Shown: positions 10,877-22,208 of the stretch, one piece after another
How the letters are laid out: the number at the start of each line of letters is the position of its first letter
How positions within the stretch are numbered: position 1 is the stretch's first letter
Assembly: GCA_022577435.1 (NCBI GenBank)
Contig: JAKOON010000003.1
Location: 3,738,501-3,802,500 of the forward strand
Direction of reading: 5' to 3'
Source of the DNA: Embiotoca jacksoni
Taxonomy: Eukaryota; Chordata; Actinopteri; Embiotocidae
Length of the DNA: 64,000 nucleotides
Made by a program: the position numbers and the translations under genes
The notes under the pieces: generated by a model
The model's database searches: none
Told to the model about the DNA's origin: nothing
The model's input: the letters and a program-made list of their open reading frames with translations, nothing else

Positions 10877-13800
10877 AGATGCACACACCCACATGGATGT
10901 ATGTGCAGGGCTGGTATGATGGTCCTTTGCCTCCACTCTGCCCTTGTATGGTTGTATGACCCACAGACCAGCAGACTCCCACTCCAGTCCACTCCCAAAA
11001 TCCTCCTCGTCAATATCCCATCTTGTCATGCCCTCTGCCTTACTGCCCTGTTCCTGTCACACGTATTCAGTATGTCCACGTGGACATGCAGCACACACGC
11101 ACCTGCTTAGCTATAAGAAGTGAACACAAGTCATTTTCACATATGTGACATATAAAGATCCTTTTGGACCTGCAGTCTACCCGTATGCACATAATACTGA
11201 ACAGCCTGCCTCACGTTTCCAGTGTGTATTTCACCAACTGACAGGATTAGTAACATTAAGCCCTGAACTCTTGAACTCTGGCATTTTGCACCCAGAGAAC
11301 ATGGCAAATGTACTACCAGCATTCAGTCCTTTTATTTTTGTTCGCTTAATGTACTCTACAGTAAGGTTTGGTGAGAGGACTGTTGCCACTGCTTTTTAAA
11401 AATGAAGCTACCTACTAGTCCTCATTCCCGAGGTGTCAAACAGGCAACTGTTGTTTTGTCAAAGCAGTTAGCATCAGAGAGGTATGCACAAGGTGCCCTT
11501 TGGTGTTGGTACAAAGGCCACGTAAGGTTGGGGCGACTGGATGGAACAAACACAGGACTTTTACCCAGAAGACCATTGTTTGAGTCAGAGAGAAAGCAAA
11601 AGTCAAAATGGACTTCTGACTAGATGGTTAGTTACTGTTACTGTTTTAATAACCATGGTTTCTTCCTAGCCCTAACTAAGTACAGTAGTTTTGGCACCAA
11701 ATCCAAACCAAATTGCAACCCCGACACAATTAACCGAAACTATGAGTTTGTCCTAAACTTGATCACGTGGCTTTTGGTGCCGACACCTTGTGCGTATCTG
11801 TGAGACAAAACGACAACATTTGACGCCCTGCGAATGACTGTGGGTTGAGGTCACTGCGAGCTACTTAGCTTAGCTCAGCAGAAGAACAGCGAGTTTTGGG
11901 AAAAGCTAACCTGTCCAAAGGGAACAAAACGTGAAGGTCATGTGACAGACTGTATCTTGGCTCTGGGCAGGCAGAGACTCAATTAAAGAAACGTTTTACC
12001 ACTTTTCGTGTGGATGTCCAATTGATACTGATGGTAAATGTCACTTGAAGCTATAAATGTCTCGTTACGTGCTTCATTAATTGAGAAGGCTGAGTTTTTC
12101 GGAGTCTCCCTGCTCCAGTAGCTGTGAGTGCAGTGCCTACATGTAGTAGGATCCTTTGGGTGCAAGCTTCTGACGCCCAATCTCCAAATCCTTCTTAACC
12201 AATGACGGGAGGATATTAGGCTCAGCGGCACTGTATGGCACAGGCAGGTAAGGCTCGCTTTGCAAAGTCTCTCCACTTATTGCACCAACTTAACAAGCAG
12301 TCAGACAGGAAAGGAGGTGGTTACTCATCAGGAAGCTACTTGTATAGATTGTGTGGCCTACTCTAACCTTAGCAGCTGTTGTAAATGCAAACAACACGTG
12401 TTGAGAAAACCGCTTGTCCAACGTTGACGTGTGTCGCCACCCTCACCCTCTTTATTGGCCAAAACAGTGTTAGGTGACAAAATTACTCTCCCATTGGTGG
12501 TGCGCCCTCTCGCTGGTTCTGGTTGTCTTTTCCCATTTATTTTCTGTATCCTGAAGAAGGTCTTCAGCAGAGCTCTGTCCAAATGAGGAGAAAACTTTCC
12601 TGCACAGTAACACACACACACACGGCTCTCTCGGGGGATGGTGACAGCTTTCAACAAAATCTGCTGATGCTGAAATGCATTGCAGCAGAATGATTCAGTT
12701 TCTGTTGGCATTGGAGAGAAGGCACCACGAATCGGTTAGCTCTCCGCAGGTCAGTTTCTGAATGATCCCCGCTGACCATAAACTCTGTCAGCTGCTGCAC
12801 ATCTTTAACGTATAATCTGCCTTGAATGAATACAGCTGAATAAATGAGTCAGCCAATAACATCATAATCCATAATATCCTCTGCACATGCTGTGGGCTGG
12901 CATTTTCTCTGTAGCTAGTTGCAGCACAAGCGAAGCAAATGAGGTTTTGTTTCTGAGCTGCATGTTGAGCTCGCCCTCCGGCTACGCAGAGGCGACAAAT
13001 CAAAGCTCAGTTAGCTTTGTGTTCTTCTAGGCCTCTAACTATATGATTGGACACGTCGAATCACGGTGCTGGAAGATCAACAGATTTTGTAGCGGGTTCC
13101 CAGAGACACAACAACAACAACTGTTGTTTTTCACATGGAAGCTCTAATTCAGATGGAGATCAGGTGGAAAATTGGTAAATCGGTCACAAGTGACAGCCAA
13201 AACAATTGGGCACAACCTCCCATCAAATAGCAAATTGTCATTTATACACTTTGGCTTTTGTATAGAATAATTAAATAACAAATATTGAGTTAATTAGTGA
13301 GGTTTACAGACACTTGTGGTCAGATATTTGAGCCAGGCTAGTTGTCACCCCTTCTTTCCATGTGTCTTTAATAACTGTCTTTAACTATTCCTTTAACACT
13401 GGAGGGCTGAATGTGAAACAGACCAAAAAAAACACAGCGCCCTGAAAATGTGCTTGCTGTTTTCACACTTTGGAAATGTTTTTTTGCCTGTAAGGGTTTT
13501 TGTGATGTTTTACAAAGTAGCTAGTTTGCCTCTCAACAGCATGTTTCAGGTCCTAATATAGAACTGGTGTCTGTGTTCAGCCATCAGGGAAACATAAACA
13601 TGAACGCAGCTCTGAATGATTGAATTATTGATGCCCAGCTGATGGAGTGTAACAGTACGAGTGTGTTTGTGGGTGTTTGTGTGAGACAGAAAAAAGAAAA
13701 AAAAGAGACTAATGCAAAGTATGATCATCATTTTGTCTGAGGGGAAACTCTCCTCTCTCCAGGAAGGCGTTTCCTGTCAGAAACAGACGGAAACTGGCTC

Positions 13801-14388
13801 TCAGAAACTCTCAGGACGACAAGTCATGCAGCAGCTGTTGGAGACAGGCACGGATATGAGAAAGAGGACATTGCAGAGAATGAGGCCAACTGGGCTTCCC
13901 CTCCCTCCCATAACCACACACAAACATACAAACATATATCTAGTGTGGACACCACCCTGCCCCACAAACCTCGCTTTTTTTCCTTGCTGTTTAATGCCTT
14001 CAGGGAACATTTCGGTGGAGCTTTGGTCCCTTGTCACAAAGTAATGCGGTATGTCCTCTTCAAACTGGATTTAGTAATCAGCGTTGAATTGACTTACCCA
14101 GAACCCGCCGACAGAAAATCACCGGCTGTTATGAGAGCATTCAAAGTACAGTGAGTCCGACTAAAACACAGTGAATCCTTGTTCTTGTTGACGAGCGGCG
14201 GCACAAAATGCCAATTTCACGGAATTCTTGCTAAATAACACTGAAGTACATTGATTTTTTTTTTTTTTACTGGGAAAGCAGCTTCAGCGATAACAAGATG
14301 AAGCATGTGACAGAGGCCGATGTGTCTGCGTTTACTTTGTACATTCACTCATGCAAACACAGACACAGCACATGAGCCTGTGTCAAAT

Positions 14389-14395
14389 ACACACA

Positions 14396-14475
<80 letters not shown>
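14389..14475. repeat. (ACGC)n-(AC)n compound microsatellite
   Basis: A GCAC tetranucleotide block passes into a pure AC run. Confidence 0.97.
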
Positions 14476-14478
<3 letters not shown>

Positions 14479-14892
14479 GTGGGGGGGCAGAAAGTTGGAG
14501 GGAGGATGGTCATTTCAGTCGTCATTTTGCGTTTTCCATTACAAATGCACCCAAACTAGGTCAAATCATGTGAAGTACTCTAAATGTCAGGACTGATCTG
14601 AGTTCAAGAAGGACAGAAAAACAGAACACAGAATAGCACCAAAGGGCTAAGGTTCCCACCAGCAGGTTAACCGTCTCCCAAACTGCAAAGATTCCCTGCT
14701 AAAGGTTGTCCTGTCTTTTCCAGGAAACCTGAAACCAACCATAAATATCCCCATTTACCCAGCAACCGCAAGGATGTGACAACAGAGTACTGTTGGTGGC
14801 TCGCCAGAAAACATGACATGTTTAAAGTAGACAGTCCCGGGTCACTCCATGCTTATCAGAACATACTAAAGTTCTGGATGTGTGTATGCAGC

Positions 14893-14899
14893 GTCTGTC

Positions 14900-14939
<40 letters not shown>
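14893..14939. repeat. (GTCT)n-(GT)n microsatellite
   Basis: Short GTCT units lead into a GT run of about 18 units. Confidence 0.95.
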
Positions 14940-14940
<1 letters not shown>

Positions 14941-15909
14941 TGGAGCCGAGGGTGAATAACATCTATTATAAAAGAGGAGGTATTATTTATGAAAACTTGT
15001 GCAGATAGTAGCTGGTCTGGTGATGGAGCAGTAATGTTGTACTTATAAGGACATACTGTATCCACCTTTCTTTCATAACAGGGCCTGAATGAATCAACAA
15101 CACACATACACAGCACCAGATAATCCAGGTTTCTGTCTTGAAAATCAAAATTTACAGCCTTTATTTTGGCCGCTATTTCTGAAACTACATTACCTGTCTT
15201 ACGTCTTTTCATATGTCCAATGCTGAGCATTTGTTGTTAAGAGTATAGAAATAAACCTAAAAACATGTATATCAATCTGTCTCTTCGCGTATACAGTCGA
15301 GACGGTGAGAAATATCACCCGCAGACCTTCTGAGTCAGCGTGTTTATGCGAGACGATTGCTTTGATGTGTCCTCGGAGCTTCTTCTTCTTCTTCCCTCTG
15401 TGTGTTGCCATGCAGACCTGTTACCTTCAGGCTATAAGAGAACTAGAAAGACGCAGCCATACGCTAATTTACACGCACATATAGACAAACTGTCACACTG
15501 GCTGATTCATCTTCCCTAGACAGTCATCCTAGATGAGTCATCCTCCTATTCCGGTCCTAGCTCTGACCCAGCCGGGTCACGTAAACAAGAAGACGAGGAA
15601 ACTGAGAACCTAAATATGGGGGCTGCATATGCTGGCAGCAAATACGATAACTGTAGGAGACGGAGGCCTCGGCTGAAAAACACAGAGTGTGCACCCTTTG
15701 CACAGCGCTGCTACCCTGCAGTCTGCGAGGAATGTAGATCGGTGGGTTTAATGTCCTCGGAGCTCTACCCCACCTCTCCCAACGATCTGCATCTGTTCAG
15801 CCTGTACCGACATGCGCTCAGCTGTGTGTGAGCTCAGCTGTGAGTGTGTCATTGTGTGAATATGAGTAAGGAACAGTGGGCAGCAGTCTGCTTTTGTGCA
15901 TGAGGGGAC

Positions 15910-15912
<3 letters not shown>

Positions 15913-15974
<62 letters not shown>
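15913..15974. repeat. (TG)n microsatellite
   Basis: About 31 TG dinucleotides. Confidence 0.97.
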
Positions 15975-15977
<3 letters not shown>

Positions 15978-16110
15978 GTGCAACAGGGGGGACGAATGTG
16001 GCATTCTCCTGCTGCTTCCATCGCTTGGTTCGTACCTCAGCTGTCCCAGTGGGTCGAAGCCAGACGACACACATAGCTCTGGTGTGTGTCTGCACTCTGT
16101 GACCCGGGAC

Positions 16111-16117
16111 TGTGTCT

Positions 16118-16177
<60 letters not shown>
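16111..16177. repeat. (TG)n-(GA)n compound microsatellite
   Basis: TG units with early TCTG interruptions are followed by seven GA units. Confidence 0.95.
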
Positions 16178-19100
16178 TTGCATTGTCCATTCCAACATCA
16201 AGTTAAAAAGAAAAAAAGAGGGCTTGTGTAACTGGAGAAATTAAGTAGAGAGGATCCTGCGTTGGAGAGCTGTTATGGTGAGTCACTATTCTAGTCAAAG
16301 CTTCAGTCCAGACAAACACGAGTTCATCACAACAGCGCTTACCGCAACATCAAAAGAGGCCGCGTTTTTTTTCTTTTTTATAACATACAAATACGTGAAC
16401 AAACAAAGCTTTAAAAGAAAAAAACAAAACAAAACACTGCTGGCCCCCTGAGGGCAATCCTTCAGGTTCACCAAAGCACATCAGTCTCTCCTTCAGTCAC
16501 TCTGCTGTCACAGAGAATTTACAAGGAGAACCAAGAAAAACACACACAATTCAAGTTTTTCAAACACTTTTAAGGTCTTAAATATTTAAAATAATAAAAA
16601 AATAAATCATTCAGGTTCACGTCCTTAAGATTTTTCTTTTGTGGTTGTCTTTGGTTTCATCTCATAGAAAAGAAGTCTACACAGTGACAGCAAACTAGTA
16701 GAGGCTCTCTAGATGAATAAAAGAGATCTTGAATCCAACCTTTTAAACTTCTCATTTTGGCAGGTTCGGTCCAGATTACTCACAAAAAATCTAAAATACC
16801 AAATTTATAGCCAGAACTTTGGGCAAAAGTTTCATCAACGTTTACATTCATGTCTGTTCTCATATGATATATGTAGTGAAGACTTTGAAGACAGTTGATT
16901 GACAGCAAGGTGGACACCCAGGATCAGTGTCACCAATTCAGTATCTGACCAAATATGAAAATATGGTCACAATCTTCCCTTCTGTTGCCGAGATAAAGCG
17001 CTGAATAATGACCAGCAAAGTGTTTTTGCAGAACATTAGAACATATATCTTGGCACGAACTTCGCATTTCCCTCTGACCACCGAAATCTAATCGGTTCAT
17101 CGACGAGTCCAAGTCAACATTTGTGACGTGAAATTCCCTCAAGTCGTTCTTATCGTGGCGTTCACGAGAACGAGACAGACGGCTGGACCAATACCCCAAC
17201 CAGTTGTTGTTTACTTTCGTGACTGCTGGACAGAAGCCATCAGTTTGTTTACTGAATGAGCTAAACAGAGGGCAGAAAAACACATTAAGCAAGACTGAAC
17301 TAATCACAAGTATCTGCATAATGGGATCTGGAAGAGAATTAGGAGGACAGAAGGACACATGTTTGCACTTGGAACCAAACAAGTAGGTCAAGACTTCTTA
17401 ACCTGGACGGTAATCAGAAAGTCGTCCACACTCAGGACCACAGGTCCTGCTGGGGGCTCCACAAGGTCTGCTCAGACCCACTGGCAGGTCTCGTATGGAG
17501 GAAGTGGAGAACGAAGAAGAAGAAGAAGAAGAAGAAAACCTTTGATGTGTGCGGTTCCCAGAATAGAAATCAATCAGTGTGTCACAGTGGATGTGGAGAC
17601 CGAGGAGCTTTGGATCATATGGTCAGAAGGGGACTGGGTTGATGTCTAATGGGATTGATCTAATCTGCTTTTACATTGATAGAAGGAGAAGACTGAACCC
17701 TTCAGATTTAAAGTCTAACAACTGACTGCTTTCAACGAATTTGAGAGAAAGATGCAATAATTACAATTTAAAAAGAAAAGCTCAATTAAAACTAGAATAT
17801 AAAAGGAAAATGTCATGTTATTGTAATTTTTTTTAAAATTTGAATTTCATTAAGCTCTTTAAAAGAAAAACACCTTTCTGCTCTCATGTCTGCTTCCTTG
17901 TTTGTTCAGTCTGCCTTCATATTTGAATAAATGAGTGAACGCTGACTTGCAGCTGGTGGAAGTGTGACACATCAACATTAAAAACAAAACTAAAAGGATA
18001 CACACGTCACTATAAGCGTCCTTCATTCTTTCTAGATCAGCTGGCATAAAACACCTGGTTCCAATTCTCCTCCAGATACCGAACCACCCACTAACCGCAC
18101 ACCAGCTCACCTGTTTACCGCTTTAGGTGAGGTTGCTTGACCGGTTCCTCCTCCTCCTGTTACGTGTGTGCTGACTTTTTCTTCCCTCCGGGCACCAGCC
18201 TGCGAGTGTAAACATCCGTGAGTCATCAGTGTCATTAATCAGTTTACCGTCATTATGACTGAATCATTTTTTTTTTGTTTTCCCACCCTTATCTTTATAG
18301 CTTCTGGTGGTGATGATGTAGATACGGGACACGGCGCATGCTGTGAAGGGCGACACTGGGACGAGAGGAAAGCATTGGCACCTCATGAATTAATATCTTA
18401 AAAAAAAAAATCATGGTTAAAAAAAAAAAAAAAAAAAGACACTTAGCTGTTTTAATTTGAAAGGAAACCCTCCTAAATGTGAATCAGGAGTTAAGAGTTG
18501 TTTTGATCCAGTTTTCCAGCTAATTAGATTTACTTAACTGCGACAACTTCATCAGAATAGATGTCCAGCTCTCGCCAACAACAGAAAAACTGAGCACCTG
18601 AGTTTACTTACCGACAGGAAGTGGCATCACTACACACCCAACCAGCTCGTTTCACATGTCGGAGCAGGGTAGACAGACCTGCAGCCAAATACTGCCGACC
18701 ATTGCTCATCAGTTCACCAAACAATAATTCATTTTATTGGCTGCAGGTGTTGTCTAACCACAGCTACGTTTCATATGTTTCACCATCTAGAAGAAAAAAA
18801 AAGAAAAAAAATCCTCTGGTCTGGCGTGTATCATCTTCACACGCGTGTTCCTACTGTCTGCCCTTTACTTTTTGACTCATGGCGGTGCGTGATAACACGG
18901 GCGTGTCATTATCACAGGCCACCGACTCATCCGTGTCCCAGTCGTCTCTGAATCTGTAACCGCATCAGCGACCGAGATCCAATTCACCGCTCAGCCTGGA
19001 GGCCATTTTGTTTCATAACACGGGCCGCAGGTGTCGGGTAGCAAAAAAAAAAACAACAGCGATGAGAGGAGCTTCAGGTTAGACGACAGAATGAGGCACG

Positions 19101-19393
19101 ATCATTCGAAGCCAAGTTTCATCTGTTGTCTCGCCGTCTCTGCAAAACCTCCCGAGAACGGAGCTGAACGTCACATAAAAAGTCTTTGGGTTCACTGCCT
19201 GGCTCCCTTGACACTGCATGTCAGATTTAGGAGCTCTTGACATAAATAAAAAAAGAGACGCTCGCTTCATCGAGTGTTAAACAGATGAAACGCACTCATT
19301 TTTGTGATGTAGGTCTACTTTTCTCAGTCATAAAATATAAACGCTTGACATCAGAAATCACCCCAGAGCAGCACATTTCACTGAATAGTCATT

Positions 19394-19399
19394 TTTATT
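19394..19399 (-). terminator. dyrk3: Candidate poly(A) signal AATAAA of dyrk3
   Basis: The plus strand reads TTTATT, so AATAAA lies in the dyrk3 sense about 2.1 kb past the stop codon. It is the first canonical hexamer I found downstream of the stop in that sense. The end of the transcript is inferred. Confidence 0.4.
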
Positions 19400-19753
19400 G
19401 TTTTTTTTAGAAAAAGAAACTATCACAACTTCATTTGGTTACTGTACAGTTTCTCTTCTCATAGTCACTCAGTCTGATAACAGGTTGTGATTTCATGCTG
19501 AACACCAAACACCCTCCTACTAACTCACACCACTAGTACAACATGACAGGATACGACCTTCTCGCCGCCTTTTACATCCTCTGATATTGTGGAGTGAAAA
19601 GCAATAGAAACCACTTCTATAAAAAAAAGAAAAGAAAAAAAAAGAAAAGAAAATGGAGACAGAGTAGAAATCTCTGACAGTTTCATTTAGAAAACGAGGG
19701 ACAAGAGAAAGAACTCTTTGAGCGGTGTGGTCCATACCAACATGCACCTGACG

Positions 19754-19760
<7 letters not shown>

Positions 19761-19786
<26 letters not shown>
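19761..19786. repeat. (GT)n microsatellite
   Basis: A run of about 13 GT units within the probable dyrk3 3'UTR. Confidence 0.93.
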
Positions 19787-20363
19787 TTTGGACAGCACCA
19801 TTAATTCACGTTACGCGTGAGTGTTTAAGAGGTTCCCTGCCCTACATGAGACGGAGTGGGAGGGAAAAAAAAAGAAAAGAAAAAAAAGAAGGGGCGAGGA
19901 AAAAGAGATGGCGGGTGAGGCGGGGGAGAGAATCTAGGTCAGATTGTGGAGCATGCGGACCCCCTTCGTGGGCGCACACTCGCAAAAGCAATCTCTCGCT
20001 CTCAGCGGACTGAAGCCGGCGTGCACGTTCCGCCGTCCACGGCCGGGACTGCAAGTGGAACACGATGAATGGAAGATGAAGGGATGTATCGAGTATGTCT
20101 CCCTGAGAAACACTCCTTTTCTTCCGTACCATTAAAAAAAAAAAAAAACGACACAAACAAAACCCACCTCCTTCGTCACTGGCCGTTCTTCTGCAGCTCC
20201 CCTCGCACAAGTGAAGATCTCGGCTCGTGAATAAAACACACTGCCGTCCGTATTTCTCGTGATCGCTCTTCGCTCATTCTTTCTGTTGTGATCACCGCTG
20301 CCAACAATCGCAGCAGCCGATCACACGCTCGGGCAGGTGACATTCAAATAAACACTAACTTTC

Positions 20364-20391
20364 CAACAACAACAACAACAACAACAACAAC
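20364..20391. repeat. (AAC)n microsatellite
   Basis: Nine CAA/AAC trinucleotides in the probable dyrk3 3'UTR. Confidence 0.95.
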
Positions 20392-21476
20392 TCATCCCAC
20401 AGGTGTGCATGTGCACTGACTTGCAGCTCTCCATCTTTCTCTCTCTCTATATATTTAGATTTACTGTATATACGTCGGTTTACGTGAGCCGGCCTCACAG
20501 AGTTTAGTCTCTTGCGAAGCAGTTGTGAAGTACCGAGTGTGACGGTGACACCTGTGACAGAGTTTGAACCCCTTTCTTTGTCACTCGTACGGGAAAATGT
20601 GTCAGGAGGAAGGTCGGGCGTGGGGGCTGTAAATAGGTTCTCTCGTGGCCCTCTCGATGTCTCCTACAGCAGCACCACAGTGCTAAAGCGTGTGCGTATT
20701 AACGCCACATATTGAGCTGACATGCAAAGCGCCAGGGATCAGCAGAGGCAGGGGAAAAAGAGGGCGAAGACTTATTGATCTTCTAAGTAAAGCCAATCCT
20801 GTATCACCTGTTTAAAGGCATTTCTGTTGTATACGTGAAGGGTAACTGTGTCAGTGTTTGCGGGGCCCAAATACTAGATTCTGTTGTTTTTTTTCTTCTT
20901 CTACTGAATCACATTAGCTGAACAAATGTTTCCTCCGCCCTGATAATCTCTGTAGCCCTTTTTTTTTCAAGTTTCACTCGTATCAACACTTCCCCAGAGA
21001 AAGGCTGGCGTCCTACGAGTGTTTAAGAGTGTGAAGTTAGGCAAGTGACAGTGCAGGCGTGCTTGAGTGCGTGTTTGCTAGAGCACGACACTCATGTGAG
21101 ATCACACGCAGGTTAAAAACATTTTCTCGTTTGTCGACTCACGCGAGGAAGGTTTTTTTTTTCTTCTTCTTCTCCTTAAAAAGCATCGTCTAAATCAAAC
21201 CTCATCAACTGGCTGCATACAGAAAATCCACAGCCGCTCAAGGAAATCCTCTGTATAAAATTTTTTTTTTTTTTAAGAGCGTTTCTTTTATCATCTCTCT
21301 CTCAGCTCAGCTAATATTAAAAACCAGGAAACTGGGGTGTCGACACCTCGCAGTAGAAAACAAATAAAGAACAACCAAACGAGTTTTGAATATCGCTTTC
21401 TTCTGGACTCTGACTCCTCCTGAGGAGTGCAGAGGAGAAAGAGGAGAGAGAGGAGATCAGAGGACTCTCTCTCTCT

Positions 21477-22208
21477 CTAGGAGACGAGTTTAGGTAGGAC
21501 CGTGCGAAGAGGTAAGGCCTCCCCTGAATCTCCCATCATGTTGCTCCTCAGTTTGTTGTTGGCAGCCGTGGTGCCTAACCCGGGCCCCCCCTTGGCCATG
21601 ATAGAGGGGAAGGAGGTGCTGTGGTGCTCGGGGAGTCGTTTCACAGTAGCCGCTGGGCTCTTCTCCGTCCCAGGTAAGGGTTTGGGAAGCCGGCGGTACA
21701 GCCACGGGTGTCTGAGGGCCTGGCCGGGGGTGAGGCGGGATGAGGGGTCCCAGTCCAAACACTTCTTTATGAAGTCAGTAAAGGTGGGGTCCTCGCAGCC
21801 CTTGAGCGCGGCACTCCACTCCTTGCTGCCCGGGGGGCCTCTCATCTTGCCGCGGCGGGAGCGGGCCCCCGTCAGCACGGTGGCCCCGGTGGGCAGGGTG
21901 TTGGCTCCGCAGTAACGAGGGTGGCCCTTGGAGTTGATGAAGTTCTTTCCTCTCTTGGCCTGCTCCAGCACCTTCTGCGGAGGCATGCCCAGCAGCTCCA
22001 TGACGCAGGCCAGCTGGTCGCCCTCGTCCTCGCCGGGGAACAACGGGTAGCCGGTCAGCAGCTCGGCCAGTATGCAGCCGAAGCTCCACATGTCGATGGG
22101 AAGGCCGTAACGTGAACCCAGAATCACCTCCGGAGCCCGGTAGAACCGAGACTGGATGTAGGTGTACACCCGCTGGTGTTCAAAACAGCTGGAGCCAAAG
22201 TCAATCAC
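21477..22208 (-). CDS. dyrk3: dyrk3 last coding exon (kinase C-lobe and C-terminus)
   Basis: The exon encodes 243 residues from VIDFGSSC (DFG motif) to the stop at 21477-21479. It includes the YTYIQSRFYRAPEVI activation segment with the autophosphorylated second tyrosine, the CMGC-type insert RSRRGKMRGPPGSKEW and a HPW motif. The acceptor is CCAG|GTGATT (phase 0). The purine/CT-rich repeat just past the stop is 3'UTR. Confidence 0.95.
   Translation of the reverse strand: MIDFGSSCFEHQRVYTYIQSRFYRAPEVILGSRYGLPIDMWSFGCILAELLTGYPLFPGEDEGDQLACVMELLGMPPQKVLEQAKRGKNFINSKGHPRYCGANTLPTGATVLTGARSRRGKMRGPPGSKEWSAALKGCEDPTFTDFIKKCLDWDPSSRLTPGQALRHPWLYRRLPKPLPGTEKSPAATVKRLPEHHSTSFPSIMAKGGPGLGTTAANNKLRSNMMGDSGEALPLRTVLPKLVS

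Larger units (their letters stand above)
1491..19393. other. Intergenic region between mapkapk2 and dyrk3
   Basis: About 18 kb separates the mapkapk2 5' end from the likely dyrk3 3' end. I find no ORF with recognisable similarity and no convincing exon. It holds the repeats listed separately: a common fish dispersed element, tRNA-derived SINE-like pieces, a duplicated 270-bp module and several microsatellites. The other open frames are short, low complexity or microsatellite translations. Confidence 0.6.
19400..21476 (-). other. dyrk3: Probable dyrk3 3'UTR
   Basis: Sequence downstream of the dyrk3 stop codon with no further coding exon. It contains T-rich runs, a (CA)n/(GT)n tract at 19761-19786, a purine-rich stretch at 19862-19920 and an (AAC)n tract at 20364-20391. 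Extent is inferred from the candidate poly(A) signal. Confidence 0.4.

Noticed and set aside
16930..17391. 153-residue minus-strand open frame in the mapkapk2-dyrk3 interval
   Set aside because: No recognisable domain, AT-rich context, no splice or promoter context; likely chance.
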